From Anaerolineae bacterium (lineage in GTDB: Bacteria > Chloroflexota > Anaerolineae > Anaerolineales > E44-bin32), in NCBI GenBank assembly GCA_011174825.1, contig DUEZ01000087.1, positions 1-44,915 of the forward strand: a stretch of DNA of 44,915 bases. The letters are read 5' to 3'. Shown here piece by piece: positions 14,895-23,284 of this stretch. The notes below the pieces were generated by a model. That model made no database searches. It was not told the origin of the DNA and worked only from the letters and a program-made list of their open reading frames with translations. The translations under genes were made by a program, and so were the position numbers. Every line of letters starts with the position of its first letter. The first letter of the stretch is position 1.

Positions 14895-17774
14895 TTAGCT
14901 CAGGTGTGTTTTGAGGAATTCTCCAGTGTACGATTCCCCAATTTGGCAAATCTCTTCTGGTGTCCCTTCGGCGACCAGTTGCCCGCCGGCATCGCCCCCT
15001 TCGGGCCCTAGGTCGATTACCCAATCTGACACTTTGATGATATCGGGGTGATGTTCGATGATGAGCACTGTGTTGTCCTGATCGACCAACCTTTGGAGCA
15101 CATCGATCAGCTTATAAACATCGGCGGCATGCAACCCAACGGAGGGCTCATCCAGAACATACAGTGTATGGCCATTGTTCCGACGAGATAATTCGCGGGA
15201 TAGTTTAACTCGTTGTGCTTCACCACCGGAGAGGGTGGGGGCGGGTTGGCCGATCTTTAGGTAGCCCAATCCGACATCTTGCAAGGTCTGCAGCTTGCGC
15301 ATCATGGCGGGGAAAGCGGCGAAGAACTCGGTCGCCTCATCGATGCTTGTGTTTAATACATCCGCGATGTTCTTGTCTTTGAATCGTACCTGAAGTGTCT
15401 CTCGATTGAAACGCGCTCCTTTACAAACTTCACAGGTCACATACACATCCGGCAGGAACTGCATCTCGATGCGAAGTTGTCCCTGACCTTGGCAAGCTTC
15501 GCAGCGTCCACCATGAACGTTGAATGAGAAACGACCAGGTTTATAACCCCGAACTCTTGATTCAGGAAGCTCGGCATAAAGCGCCCGGATGTGATCAAAA
15601 AGTCCAGTGTAGGTACCAGGATTTGAGCGAGGTGTACGGCCAATTGGGCTTTGATCGATGTTGATCACTTTATCTATATTTTCCACGCCCTCTATACGAT
15701 CGTGAGCGCCAGCTTCCTGCCTGGAATTGTGTAATGACCGCGCCAACGCCTTGTGCAGCACTTCCACCATTAAAGATGATTTACCTGAGCCACTAACACC
15801 GGTGATGCAAACAAAGACGCCTAAAGGTAAGCGGACCGTGAGATCCTTGAGATTGTTCTCACGCGCTCCTACGATCGTGATGAACTTGTCGTTTCCAGGC
15901 CGTCGTTGACTTGGGGTTTCGATATGCAGCTTGCCTGCCAGGAATCGTCCCGTGACGGATTTTCGGTTGCGGGTCACCTGCTCAACGGAGCCCTCAGCGA
16001 CGACGTGTCCGCCTTCTTCCCCCGCGCCAGGACCGAGGTCGATGACCCAATCCGCCGCACGAATGGTGGATTCATCGTGCTCTACGACAAGGATCGTATT
16101 GCCGAGATCACGCATGCCTTCCAAAGTACGGATAAGACGTGCGTTGTCACGTGGGTGGAGGCCGATAGAAGGTTCGTCGAGGACGTAAAGCACGCCCATC
16201 AGTCGGGAGCCGATTTGAGTGGCAAGACGGATACGCTGCGCTTCACCTCCGGAAAGGGTCCGAGCCATGCGATCGAGTGTCAGGTAATCCAGGCCCACAT
16301 CGACCAGAAATCCGAGCCGATCATTAATCTCCCTTAACACGCGCTCGCTGATCTTCTGTTGGCGGCTTGTGAGCACCCCAGACTCTTCTTGTAGTTTGTG
16401 AACCCAATCTAGCGTTCGCACAACCGGCCAACTGGTAACCTCAACGATATTGACTTGATCGATGGTGACGGCGAGCGCCTCTGGTCGGAGGCGTTGACCA
16501 TGGCAAGAAGGACAAGGCCGTCTTGTCATATACTCTTGGATCTTGCTTCGGATGTATTCGGAATTCGTCTCTTGGTAGCGACGCTCGAAGTTTCCTACGA
16601 TGCCCTCAAAGCTTGTGTGGTAGAAGGATCTGCGTCCATCTTGAGTCTCATAGTGTATCGGTATTTCCTGACCGTCCGTTCCATAAAGAATGAGGTTGAT
16701 TTTCTCCTCTGGGATCTCGGCAATGGGAGTTTCGAGGTTGATTTCGTAGTGTTCCGCCAAGGCTTCGAGCATTTGCCAGTAATAGCCACGTCGCTCCCGG
16801 GTTTGATTTGACCAATTCATTGCGGCAATGGCACCCTCTGTAATGGAGAGGGAGTGATCGGGGATAATGCGATCGGGATCGATTTCCAGTTTGCTGCCTA
16901 ACCCTTGACACTCTGGGCAAGCGCCGTGGGGTGTGTTGAAGGAGAACGTGCGTGGCTCGATCTCTGAGAGCGATGTGCCATGCTCGGGGCAAGCGAGATG
17001 CTCAGAAAAAGGGATGTCTTTTGGGGGGTCTTGGCTCAGATCTGCGACGAGAATCGTACCATCACCCCAACGGAGAGCGGTCTCGACTGAATCCGTCAAT
17101 CGTGTGAGAAACGCGTCCTTATCTTCACCTGATCCATTTTGAACGATCAAGCGGTCGACAACGACCTCGATATCATGTTTTCTATATCGGTCGAGTTCAA
17201 TTTCCTCATCGACCGATCGCACATCACCGTTAATCCTGACACGTACGAAGCCGGACTTCTGCACCTCCGCAATAACCGCTAAGTGGGTCCCTTTACGTCC
17301 ACGGACCAACGGTGCGAGGATGAGAATTCGACTGCCCTCGGGTAGCGTTCCAATAGCATCAACGATCTCTTGCGCGGACTGTTGGCGGACTTCTCGCCCA
17401 CATATAGGGCAATGGGGTTGCCCGATGCGGGCAAAGAGCAAGCGAAGATAATCGTACACCTCGGTGACCGTGCCAACGGTTGAACGTGGGTTATGTGACA
17501 CCCCGCGTTGGTCGATCGAGATGGCTGGGGAGAGACCGTCGATGTAATCTACGTCGGGTTTATTGAGCTGTCCTAAAAACTGTCGGGCATAAGCAGAGAG
17601 TGACTCAACGTATCGACGCTGACCTTCAGCGAAGATGGTGTCGAACGCCAATGAGGACTTACCTGAGCCCGAGATTCCAGAGATTACAATCAATTTATTA
17701 CGGGGAATCTCAACGGTGATGTTCTTCAGGTTGTGCTCTCGTGCCCCGACGACGATGATCTTGTCTTGAGACAT
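14895..17774 (-). CDS. uvrA: Excinuclease ABC subunit A
   Basis: The damage-recognition ATPase of nucleotide excision repair, 959 residues, full length. It contains two ABC modules, with Walker [13 protein letters not shown] (about residues 31-42) and [11 protein letters not shown] in the second half, both with LSGGEAQR signatures ([17 protein letters not shown] and [16 protein letters not shown]). Zinc-finger cysteines are visible ([17 protein letters not shown]...CEVC). The N-terminal [12 protein letters not shown] and the [20 protein letters not shown] segment are diagnostic. It is monocistronic. Two SOS-box-like sites flank its probable promoter, suggesting LexA control. uvrB and uvrC are not in the window. 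Confidence 0.98.
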   Translation of the reverse strand: MSQDKIIVVGAREHNLKNITVEIPRNKLIVISGISGSGKSSLAFDTIFAEGQRRYVESLSAYARQFLGQLNKPDVDYIDGLSPAISIDQRGVSHNPRSTVGTVTEVYDYLRLLFARIGQPHCPICGREVRQQSAQEIVDAIGTLPEGSRILILAPLVRGRKGTHLAVIAEVQKSGFVRVRINGDVRSVDEEIELDRYRKHDIEVVVDRLIVQNGSGEDKDAFLTRLTDSVETALRWGDGTILVADLSQDPPKDIPFSEHLACPEHGTSLSEIEPRTFSFNTPHGACPECQGLGSKLEIDPDRIIPDHSLSITEGAIAAMNWSNQTRERRGYYWQMLEALAEHYEINLETPIAEIPEEKINLILYGTDGQEIPIHYETQDGRRSFYHTSFEGIVGNFERRYQETNSEYIRSKIQEYMTRRPCPSCHGQRLRPEALAVTIDQVNIVEVTSWPVVRTLDWVHKLQEESGVLTSRQQKISERVLREINDRLGFLVDVGLDYLTLDRMARTLSGGEAQRIRLATQIGSRLMGVLYVLDEPSIGLHPRDNARLIRTLEGMRDLGNTILVVEHDESTIRAADWVIDLGPGAGEEGGHVVAEGSVEQVTRNRKSVTGRFLAGKLHIETPSQRRPGNDKFITIVGARENNLKDLTVRLPLGVFVCITGVSGSGKSSLMVEVLHKALARSLHNSRQEAGAHDRIEGVENIDKVINIDQSPIGRTPRSNPGTYTGLFDHIRALYAELPESRVRGYKPGRFSFNVHGGRCEACQGQGQLRIEMQFLPDVYVTCEVCKGARFNRETLQVRFKDKNIADVLNTSIDEATEFFAAFPAMMRKLQTLQDVGLGYLKIGQPAPTLSGGEAQRVKLSRELSRRNNGHTLYVLDEPSVGLHAADVYKLIDVLQRLVDQDNTVLIIEHHPDIIKVSDWVIDLGPEGGDAGGQLVAEGTPEEICQIGESYTGEFLKTHLS

Positions 17775-17793
17775 CTGATCAAGCCTTGAATTC

Positions 17794-17805
17794 GTACACT
17801 TGTTC
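17794..17805 (-). promoter_or_regulatory. Candidate SOS box (downstream) for uvrA
   Basis: The minus strand reads GAACAAGTGTAC, one mismatch from the Gram-positive-type LexA core GAAC-N4-GTTC. It lies between the proposed -10 and the uvrA start. Confidence 0.4.
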
Positions 17806-17826
17806 TACTCGTGGTTGCAAAAGGTA

Positions 17827-17856
17827 ATTATAACAGATGTGTCGTGGCTAAGCCAA
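17827..17856 (-). promoter_or_regulatory. Probable uvrA promoter
   Basis: On the minus strand TTGGCT is followed after 18 bases by TATAAT (17832-17827), about 53 bp before the uvrA start. The -10 box is perfect and the -35 box matches at four positions. Confidence 0.55.
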
Positions 17857-17860
17857 TTTT

Positions 17861-17878
17861 TTCGACCAATTGTTCGAA
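17861..17878 (-). promoter_or_regulatory. Candidate SOS box (upstream) for uvrA
   Basis: TTCGACCAATTGTTCGAA is an 18-bp palindrome with a single mismatched pair. On the minus strand it contains CGAAC-AATT-GGTCG, one mismatch from CGAAC-N4-GTTCG. It sits just upstream of the proposed -35 box of uvrA. Confidence 0.45.
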
Positions 17879-17929
17879 TATTGAGGAGAAGGTACTGGGT
17901 CCATTGAGTTACAGGTTCGCAGGAAGCCA

Positions 17930-18199
17930 TTTGGCGTGCACAAGCTCTGCTTGTGCCAGAAGCAGAGCTTCTGGATTCCAAAGATGCAGGGGCCGGGTCA
18001 CCCCGCCCATACATCGAGGGTAATGATCTCCTCTTGCACCCCCGAGATCCATTGTGATTACACTCTTTGGGATACACAGCGCAGGCTAAAGCCTGCGGCT
18101 ACATTGGAATGGACGATAAATTGTAGTCGCACCCTTTAGGGTGCGTTTGGAATGCGCAAGCTCTGCTTGCGCCAGAAGCAGAGCTTCTGGACTCCAAAG
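17930..18199. repeat. Composite palindromic repeat, locus 1 (reverse orientation)
   Basis: It fills the gap between uvrA and the zinc-ribbon gene, which otherwise holds nothing recognised. Read on the minus strand from 18199, the modules are: hairpin B (CAGAAG...CTTCTG) and hairpin C (GCGCAAG...CTTGCGC) inside TTTGGA/TCCAAA ends; hairpin D (GCACCCTAAAGGGTGC); hairpin A (GCAGGCTTTAGCCTGC); a non-palindromic linker L with GAGGAGATCATTA; hairpin E (GGGGCGGG type, imperfect); and a second B-C pair ending at 17930. In that second pair hairpin C reads GCACAAG...CTTGTGC, with both arms changed so that pairing is kept. Confidence 0.75.
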
Positions 18200-18307
18200 A
18201 AGTACGTGAGGAGGAAATCAAAATACTGAAAGTGTGCGTGCTCTACGAGCGCCTTTTTGACAGTATCTGCGTCTTCACCACTAAGCACGATCGTGATAGA
18301 CCCGAAC

Positions 18308-18925
18308 TTACTCCGGAGTTTCTTTAGGAGGGGGAGCTGGCTCGCCACACCATTGACAACGTCCCTCACCCGGTGGGATCACGGCGTCGCATTTCAAGCA
18401 ATGGACTCGTTCATCGAGCGGTAGTACCCCACCCTCGAGATCCGCCGCCATACGGATCACATCGTATGGGCTAAACGATTCACTATCGAGACCTCCGGAG
18501 GGACCACCGCTGATCCGCACACCGTGCGCGTCCTGGTCGATGACATATCCCCGATCTCGGAGGCTTTGAGCTAAATTTTCACTGAATTGTTCGTCCTCGG
18601 TTGAGCCAGTGGTCGGCTTTTTTCTCAACAAGATTTCCCGCGCATCTTCGGGAAGACTCTCCAGCAGCTCCTCTGACCAGGACGGTTCTGCCTGCGATGT
18701 GACGATCAACTCGCGGAACCGCATCCGTGGATCGACCTCCTGTATGGGTTCTTCAGGCGGAGATGGTTCTTGAAAATCGTCCTCCACTTTAATGGGGTCC
18801 GGATCGGTAGGGCATGTTGGGCATAAATTGACGTAATCCAAGCCATCAAGCGTCGGCAACTGCACCATGATTTCGCCACAATTTGGGCAAATCACTTCAT
18901 CGCTAGAAGGGGATGGAGTCTCCAC
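18308..18925 (-). CDS. Protein with N- and C-terminal zinc ribbons
   Basis: A 205-residue cytoplasmic protein. It carries a four-Cys ribbon at the N-terminus (CPNCGE...NLCPTC, about residues 13-39) and another near the C-terminus (CLKCDAVIPPGEGRCQWCGE). The middle is acidic and probably partly disordered. I recognise no function. It begins with GTG 18925 after GAGGG. Its N-terminal ribbon resembles that of the 402-residue protein upstream (same spacing, with LD/DALPDYV-like words), so the two are probably related and may be co-expressed. Confidence 0.7.
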   Translation of the reverse strand: METPSPSSDEVICPNCGEIMVQLPTLDGLDYVNLCPTCPTDPDPIKVEDDFQEPSPPEEPIQEVDPRMRFRELIVTSQAEPSWSEELLESLPEDAREILLRKKPTTGSTEDEQFSENLAQSLRDRGYVIDQDAHGVRISGGPSGGLDSESFSPYDVIRMAADLEGGVLPLDERVHCLKCDAVIPPGEGRCQWCGEPAPPPKETPE

Positions 18926-19087
18926 GGTTTTCCCTCAGGCTTCCTCTTGACCTCTGATCACTCCGAGTCGTGCAGGGGGTTGTTTTTTGCGATCGGATGT
19001 ATGAGCACGAAATCAAGTTTCAACGATGTCCTTAACGAGATTGCTGGCATGTGGAGAGTCTTGATGGGATATCTCTTGCGGTCAATC

Positions 19088-20296
19088 CTAGTTTTGAGAT
19101 GATTGACTTCTGTCTTTAACCTTGACGATCTGACCTACGGTGATTTCATGATTCACCTGATGGAATCGTTCTGCGAATGTTTCGTTACGCCATTCAAATG
19201 CGGTCTCAAGACCTTGCACCTCGCTCGGTATTAATAAGGTTGAGCGTACATAAGCAGCATCCTCCGAGATCGGGAATGATCCGATCCGATTGAGCAGGAC
19301 GATCACTGGCAACGTGTACCCCAACACAGCTAGGATGACGAGTATCAGGATGCCTAAGGGTCCTTCCTCAAGTGGTTTTAGGCCAAGAGCAAGCGCGGCC
19401 ACCATGGATATCAACGCGATCAGAGCGGAGATGAGATGTGCCTGCAACCTGGCATTCCTTTCCGCTTCGCTTCGTTCCGCAGCGCGCCTATGACAATCCG
19501 CGCAAAGAGGAAGGTTGAAGGTAGTTGCTTTGCGTTGACCGACCTCACGGCCCTGGGGCAATGAACTGACCACAGCTAATCGACCACGAACGGGTGTCTG
19601 GGAACAATGAGCACAGATCGATTCGGGGATGTTGGCTTCGGACCCTTGGAGTACCACCCGGAAACGATGTCCCGGAGGCGGATCGCTTTCTCTAGGTGTG
19701 AAGGGTGTTTCCTCTTCAAGCACTTGCTCATCGATGGTCACGTCCGGTTCAGGGGAGGTAGGTTCTTGGGATTCCCAAAAGGCTGGGGTGACCGGTGCCT
19801 CCACTGGCTTTTCGATCGCTGAGTATTCAAGCTTCAATGTTGGTGATCTTTCTTCCTCAATTGCCTCGGGCTCAAGGTCTAACGGTTCATCGGGTGGTGG
19901 GAAATCATCCTCGGGTGGAGCAAATTCATCCGGAGCAGGGATCTCTTCCGAAGATGGAGGCTCAGGGACCAACACCTCCTCTGAAAATGGTGAGATTGAC
20001 GGTTCAACCGGAACTGTGGGAGGGTGTTCTGAGGCTGCTTTTGTCTCTACTTCGCCAAGATGGACCCATTGGCGAAGCGCGAAACTCCGGGTTTCAGGAT
20101 ATGACGGATCGATCATACCGTACATCACCCGTTGGCCTCCTTCTTCAGCGACAAAAGCGGAGTTGCACTGCCCACAGCTAACGTAATCGGGCAGGGCATC
20201 GACGTGAACGACCTGAAGCGAGGTATGACCGCAGATGGCGCACTTTAAGTCGTCTGCATAACTGTCATCTAGGATTGCTCTTGGAACTGGTGCCAT
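19088..20296 (-). CDS. Zinc-ribbon membrane protein of unknown function
   Basis: 402 residues. The N-terminal ribbon is CAICGH...YVSCGQC (about residues 18-44). A long Pro/Glu-rich disordered region (about 75-210) follows, then a second metal-binding region CAHCSQ...LCADCHRR (about 226-265). Two transmembrane helices lie near 285-305 and 312-335, with a cytoplasmic-type tail. GGAGGAG lies 5 bp before ATG 20296. No known family is recognised; ribbons and acidic linkers suggest protein-protein or nucleic-acid contacts at the membrane. It lies just downstream of the MATE gene and upstream of the smaller ribbon protein, all on the same strand. Confidence 0.7.
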   Translation of the reverse strand: MAPVPRAILDDSYADDLKCAICGHTSLQVVHVDALPDYVSCGQCNSAFVAEEGGQRVMYGMIDPSYPETRSFALRQWVHLGEVETKAASEHPPTVPVEPSISPFSEEVLVPEPPSSEEIPAPDEFAPPEDDFPPPDEPLDLEPEAIEEERSPTLKLEYSAIEKPVEAPVTPAFWESQEPTSPEPDVTIDEQVLEEETPFTPRESDPPPGHRFRVVLQGSEANIPESICAHCSQTPVRGRLAVVSSLPQGREVGQRKATTFNLPLCADCHRRAAERSEAERNARLQAHLISALIALISMVAALALGLKPLEEGPLGILILVILAVLGYTLPVIVLLNRIGSFPISEDAAYVRSTLLIPSEVQGLETAFEWRNETFAERFHQVNHEITVGQIVKVKDRSQSSQN

Positions 20297-20383
20297 AATC
20301 GCTCCTCCAATGAGCTATTTTCGAATCTAGCACATTGGATTAGATAGGGCAATAAGATGGTGGTGGGATGCGAGTGAGTTGGG

Positions 20384-21760
20384 TTAAACCTTCCTCAGCT
20401 TCCAACGCCCACGACGGAACCAGATGAGGAAGAATAACCCGTTGGCTACGTTGGCTATCGTTCGCCCCCACCAGACACCTAAAGTTCCAAGCGCCAACCA
20501 GCGCGAGAGCAAATAAGCAAATGGGATCTCCATCCCCCATAGGGTGAAGAGGTTGATCGCCATCGCAGGTACGGTATTCCCGGCTCCGTCAAAACCCCTC
20601 GCTAGGCTCACGCCCAAAGCGCTGGCGATGAGGGAGAAGGACACAACGCGTAGACACTCAGTGCCAAACTTCACAACCTGCGGTGTCGAGTCGAAGAGTG
20701 AGATGAGTGGGTCAGCGAGGGTGAAGAGGATGGTCGCCGCAACGATCATATAAATAGCGGCATAGGCGCTTACCCACCAGGCACTCCTGCCGGCCCGATC
20801 CGGTTTACCAGCTCCCAGGTTTTGACCGACAAGTGTGGCTGCGGCGTTCCCTAGGCCGAAGATAGGGATCAGTGCGACCAGCAACAACCGATTGGCAACG
20901 CCATATCCAGCGGTAGCATAGGTTCCGTAAATTCCTACCAGGCCGAGGATCACCAATCGCGAGGAAGAGCGGAGGGTCATTTGGATCGTGCTGGGTAAGG
21001 CGATGCTGATGATGCGACCCATGAGGGGGAAATCAGGTCGAAGGTAATTTAAACTCATCCCAATGCGTGCCCGTCCACCAAAAAGGATCGCTAACTGTAA
21101 GATCACACCTGCTCCATAACCGAGGACATTCGCCCAAGCGGAACCGACGACTCCGAGCGCGGGGATGGGTCCTAATCCAAAGATGAGGATTGGTTCGATC
21201 ACCACGATGGACACGGTGGAGAGGAACAGAACCGCCATTGCTTTACGGGCTTCTCCGGCCCCACGAAGGATAGCGTTCAACATGAAAACGAGGATCAGGG
21301 TGAAGGTCCCAGCCAGCGCAACGCGTAGGTAGGCGATACCCAAGGGTAGGACTTCTGCGTCCGCACCGAGCAGGATGAGCAAGGGGCGAGCTACGGCCAA
21401 TCCTGAAACGGTCAATAGCGCTGAGATCATGATCCCCAAGAGTAGGGTTTGTGTGGCAGCGTGATCTGCAGCAGCCCGATCGCGTTCCCCAATCCGTCGT
21501 GCCACGATCGCCAAGCCGCCGATACCCAAGCCATTAGCTAAACTGTTGAGCACCCAACGGATGGTGATGCTGATGGTGACCGCGGCCAAGGCTGCTGACC
21601 CGAGTTGCCCGACCCAATATGTATCCAGAATTTGGATGATATTCGTAATACCCGTTTCGAGCATCATCGGTGGTGCCAAATACCAGATGTCCCGATGAAG
21701 ACTACCTTCAGTGAGGTCGCGTTGCTGTGTCGTCGTGTCTTCTTGGTGTTTGTTGTCCAT
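20384..21760 (-). CDS. MATE family efflux transporter
   Basis: A 458-residue multidrug/toxin extrusion antiporter with about 12 transmembrane helices. Family signs are DIWYLAPPMMLETGITNIIQILDTYWVGQLG at the N-terminus in pieces, the repeat-half motif VGQNLGAGKPDRAGRSAW, and ARGFDGAGNTVPAMAINLF in the second half. MATE proteins export cationic compounds using a Na+ or H+ gradient; the ion and substrate cannot be told here. It is followed 87 bp later by the zinc-ribbon membrane gene. Confidence 0.92.
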   Translation of the reverse strand: MDNKHQEDTTTQQRDLTEGSLHRDIWYLAPPMMLETGITNIIQILDTYWVGQLGSAALAAVTISITIRWVLNSLANGLGIGGLAIVARRIGERDRAAADHAATQTLLLGIMISALLTVSGLAVARPLLILLGADAEVLPLGIAYLRVALAGTFTLILVFMLNAILRGAGEARKAMAVLFLSTVSIVVIEPILIFGLGPIPALGVVGSAWANVLGYGAGVILQLAILFGGRARIGMSLNYLRPDFPLMGRIISIALPSTIQMTLRSSSRLVILGLVGIYGTYATAGYGVANRLLLVALIPIFGLGNAAATLVGQNLGAGKPDRAGRSAWWVSAYAAIYMIVAATILFTLADPLISLFDSTPQVVKFGTECLRVVSFSLIASALGVSLARGFDGAGNTVPAMAINLFTLWGMEIPFAYLLSRWLALGTLGVWWGRTIANVANGLFFLIWFRRGRWKLRKV

Positions 21761-21786
21761 GATGATCGCTTGAATTGTTCGATGGA

Positions 21787-22091
21787 GAAGGGATTTACAC
21801 CATCATAATCAAAGTCCGGGAGGCGTTCTCTACAGGCCAGATCCAAGGGTGATTAGAAGCGTACGTCAGATGAGACGGACGGAAGAATTGTAGTCAGGCC
21901 AGTCAAAGATGCAACCTTTGCGAAACTGGTAGGTTCTGCGGTTTCCCTGCTATGTGAGTGCGATAAAGACTTCCACCGAATCCGAGAACGGCATCCTGTC
22001 GTTGTTGCCGAAGATTGAAGAGGTGAAACCGAGGACGATCCGTGCGTTGTCACAGGAATCTGCCATTGATGAGTTGGAAAATGGAGCCTGA
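21787..22091 (+). pseudogene. Possible decayed AbrB/MazE-type antitoxin
   Basis: This gap (21761-22272) has no intact gene. In one plus frame, 21787 onward reads GIYTIIIKVREAF, close to the TIPKEVREA start of AbrB/SpoVT swapped-hairpin antitoxins, then stops. After a frame change comes DGRIVVRPVKDATFAKLVGS, a good match in style to the second half of that domain. After another shift comes ILSLLPKIEEVKPRTI and a final AIDELENGA (stop at 22089). A local GACGGACGG duplication sits at one shift. No intact toxin gene is adjacent. The alignment is by eye and could be coincidence. Confidence 0.35.
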
Positions 22092-22120
22092 GATACGATC
22101 TCGTTTTTTTTTACACCATC

Positions 22121-22150
22121 TGTACATCTTAATCGATTGCTGGTTATAAT
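22121..22150 (+). promoter_or_regulatory. Probable promoter of the HAD phosphatase gene
   Basis: TGTACA (22121-22126) and a perfect TATAAT (22145-22150) are 18 bp apart. The -35 box matches TTGACA at four positions. A run of nine T lies just upstream. Transcription would give a leader of about 115 bases. Confidence 0.5.
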
Positions 22151-22171
22151 GGACCCCTTGGCATCCCAAAG

Positions 22172-22208
22172 CCATCCTTGGTCATCGAGACTAACCTAGT
22201 TAGGATGG
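22172..22208 (+). promoter_or_regulatory. Structured leader of the HAD gene
   Basis: CCATCC (22172-22177) can pair with GGATGG (22203-22208). Inside, TAAC (22192-22195) pairs with GTTA (22199-22202). This matches no riboswitch class I know. Confidence 0.3.
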
Positions 22209-22272
22209 TGATAGTGGGTTATCTTACCTGTCAACGTAAAGAGAATGTAATTTGGCATATGAGGAAAGTCGT

Positions 22273-23136
22273 ATGATGCGAGAAGCGAATTTCGCTGGGA
22301 AAAGTGAGAAGCTGAAATCAAGTGAACCCCCTGCGTTTGACTTGGTTGCCATGGACATTGATGGGACACTGCTTAACTCGGAGCACGAGGTGCCTCAAGA
22401 AAATTTGGCAGCGATAAGCGCCGTCCGGTCAGCTGGTGTTTTAGCAACGCTTGTGACCGGGCGAAGTACTTTTTCACTCGTACCCGTTTTTGAACAGATC
22501 GATTTGGACATCCCCTATATATGCTCTGGTGGGGCCGAGATCACAGATCCGAGCACTGGAGAGTCGATCGATCGCCGGGTTATTGCACGGAGTGATCTTG
22601 AGTTCATCGTCACCACGGCTAGAGAATGTAAGATCGCGATGTTCTTCAGTCTACCAGATGGGATCTATTACGAAGCCCCTCCCGGATCGCGGGAAGATTG
22701 GACGCCTTCGCGGGCGTACCAGGTGATCAAAGTAGAAGATATCCTCAGCGAAAACACCGCGAAAGCGGTGAAAATCGCTCTTTATGGTGACCCCGACAGG
22801 TTGTCACAAATCGAAACCACGATCCGGCAACACGGACCTGCGGTTCACCTGGCGTATCCGCTCGAGGTTTTTCTCGATGTCACTCATGAGGATGCGAACA
22901 AGGGGGCGGCTTTGATCCGTTTGGTAAATCACCTGGATGTTTCACTGGAGAAGACCCTGGCCATTGGGGACGCCGACAATGATCTCTCGATGTTTAATGT
23001 GGCTGGATTATCGATCGCGATGGGGAACGCCGCGCCACAGGTTAAGGCGGCCGCAGATAGGATCGCCCCTACTAACGATGAGAATGGGGTCGCATGGGCT
23101 TTGAGAGAGATTGTGCTAAGCCAGAACAACGGTTGA
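22273..23136 (+). CDS. HAD-superfamily phosphatase, Cof type
   Basis: A 287-residue haloacid-dehalogenase hydrolase of the Cof/YidA subfamily (type IIB cap), which dephosphorylates sugar phosphates and similar metabolites in the cytoplasm. Motif I is VAMDIDGTLLNSE with the nucleophile Asp, motif II is TLVTGRS, motif III is the Lys in the EDANKGAALIRL region, and motif IV is IGDADNDLSMF. ATG 22273 has GAGGA 7 bp upstream; a TTG at 22252 is also in frame but lacks a good site. It is monocistronic and converges on the phosphodiester glycosidase gene. Confidence 0.92.
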   Translation: MMREANFAGKSEKLKSSEPPAFDLVAMDIDGTLLNSEHEVPQENLAAISAVRSAGVLATLVTGRSTFSLVPVFEQIDLDIPYICSGGAEITDPSTGESIDRRVIARSDLEFIVTTARECKIAMFFSLPDGIYYEAPPGSREDWTPSRAYQVIKVEDILSENTAKAVKIALYGDPDRLSQIETTIRQHGPAVHLAYPLEVFLDVTHEDANKGAALIRLVNHLDVSLEKTLAIGDADNDLSMFNVAGLSIAMGNAAPQVKAAADRIAPTNDENGVAWALREIVLSQNNG

Positions 23137-23284
23137 TCAAGGGCGTTTGATTTGAGGAAGCTGATCTGGCGTGCCACCGACTGAAAGTGTCGAGTGTTCT
23201 TCTCGGCATCTCGTGGGAACGCCGAATCGCCCCTACGATTGAACTTTGACTCAACAAGATAAGGATTAATTGAAGACGAGACCG

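Noticed and set aside
19629..20186. 185-codon Ser/Gly-rich plus-strand open frame
   Set aside because: Mirror of the acidic Pro/Glu linker of the zinc-ribbon membrane protein.
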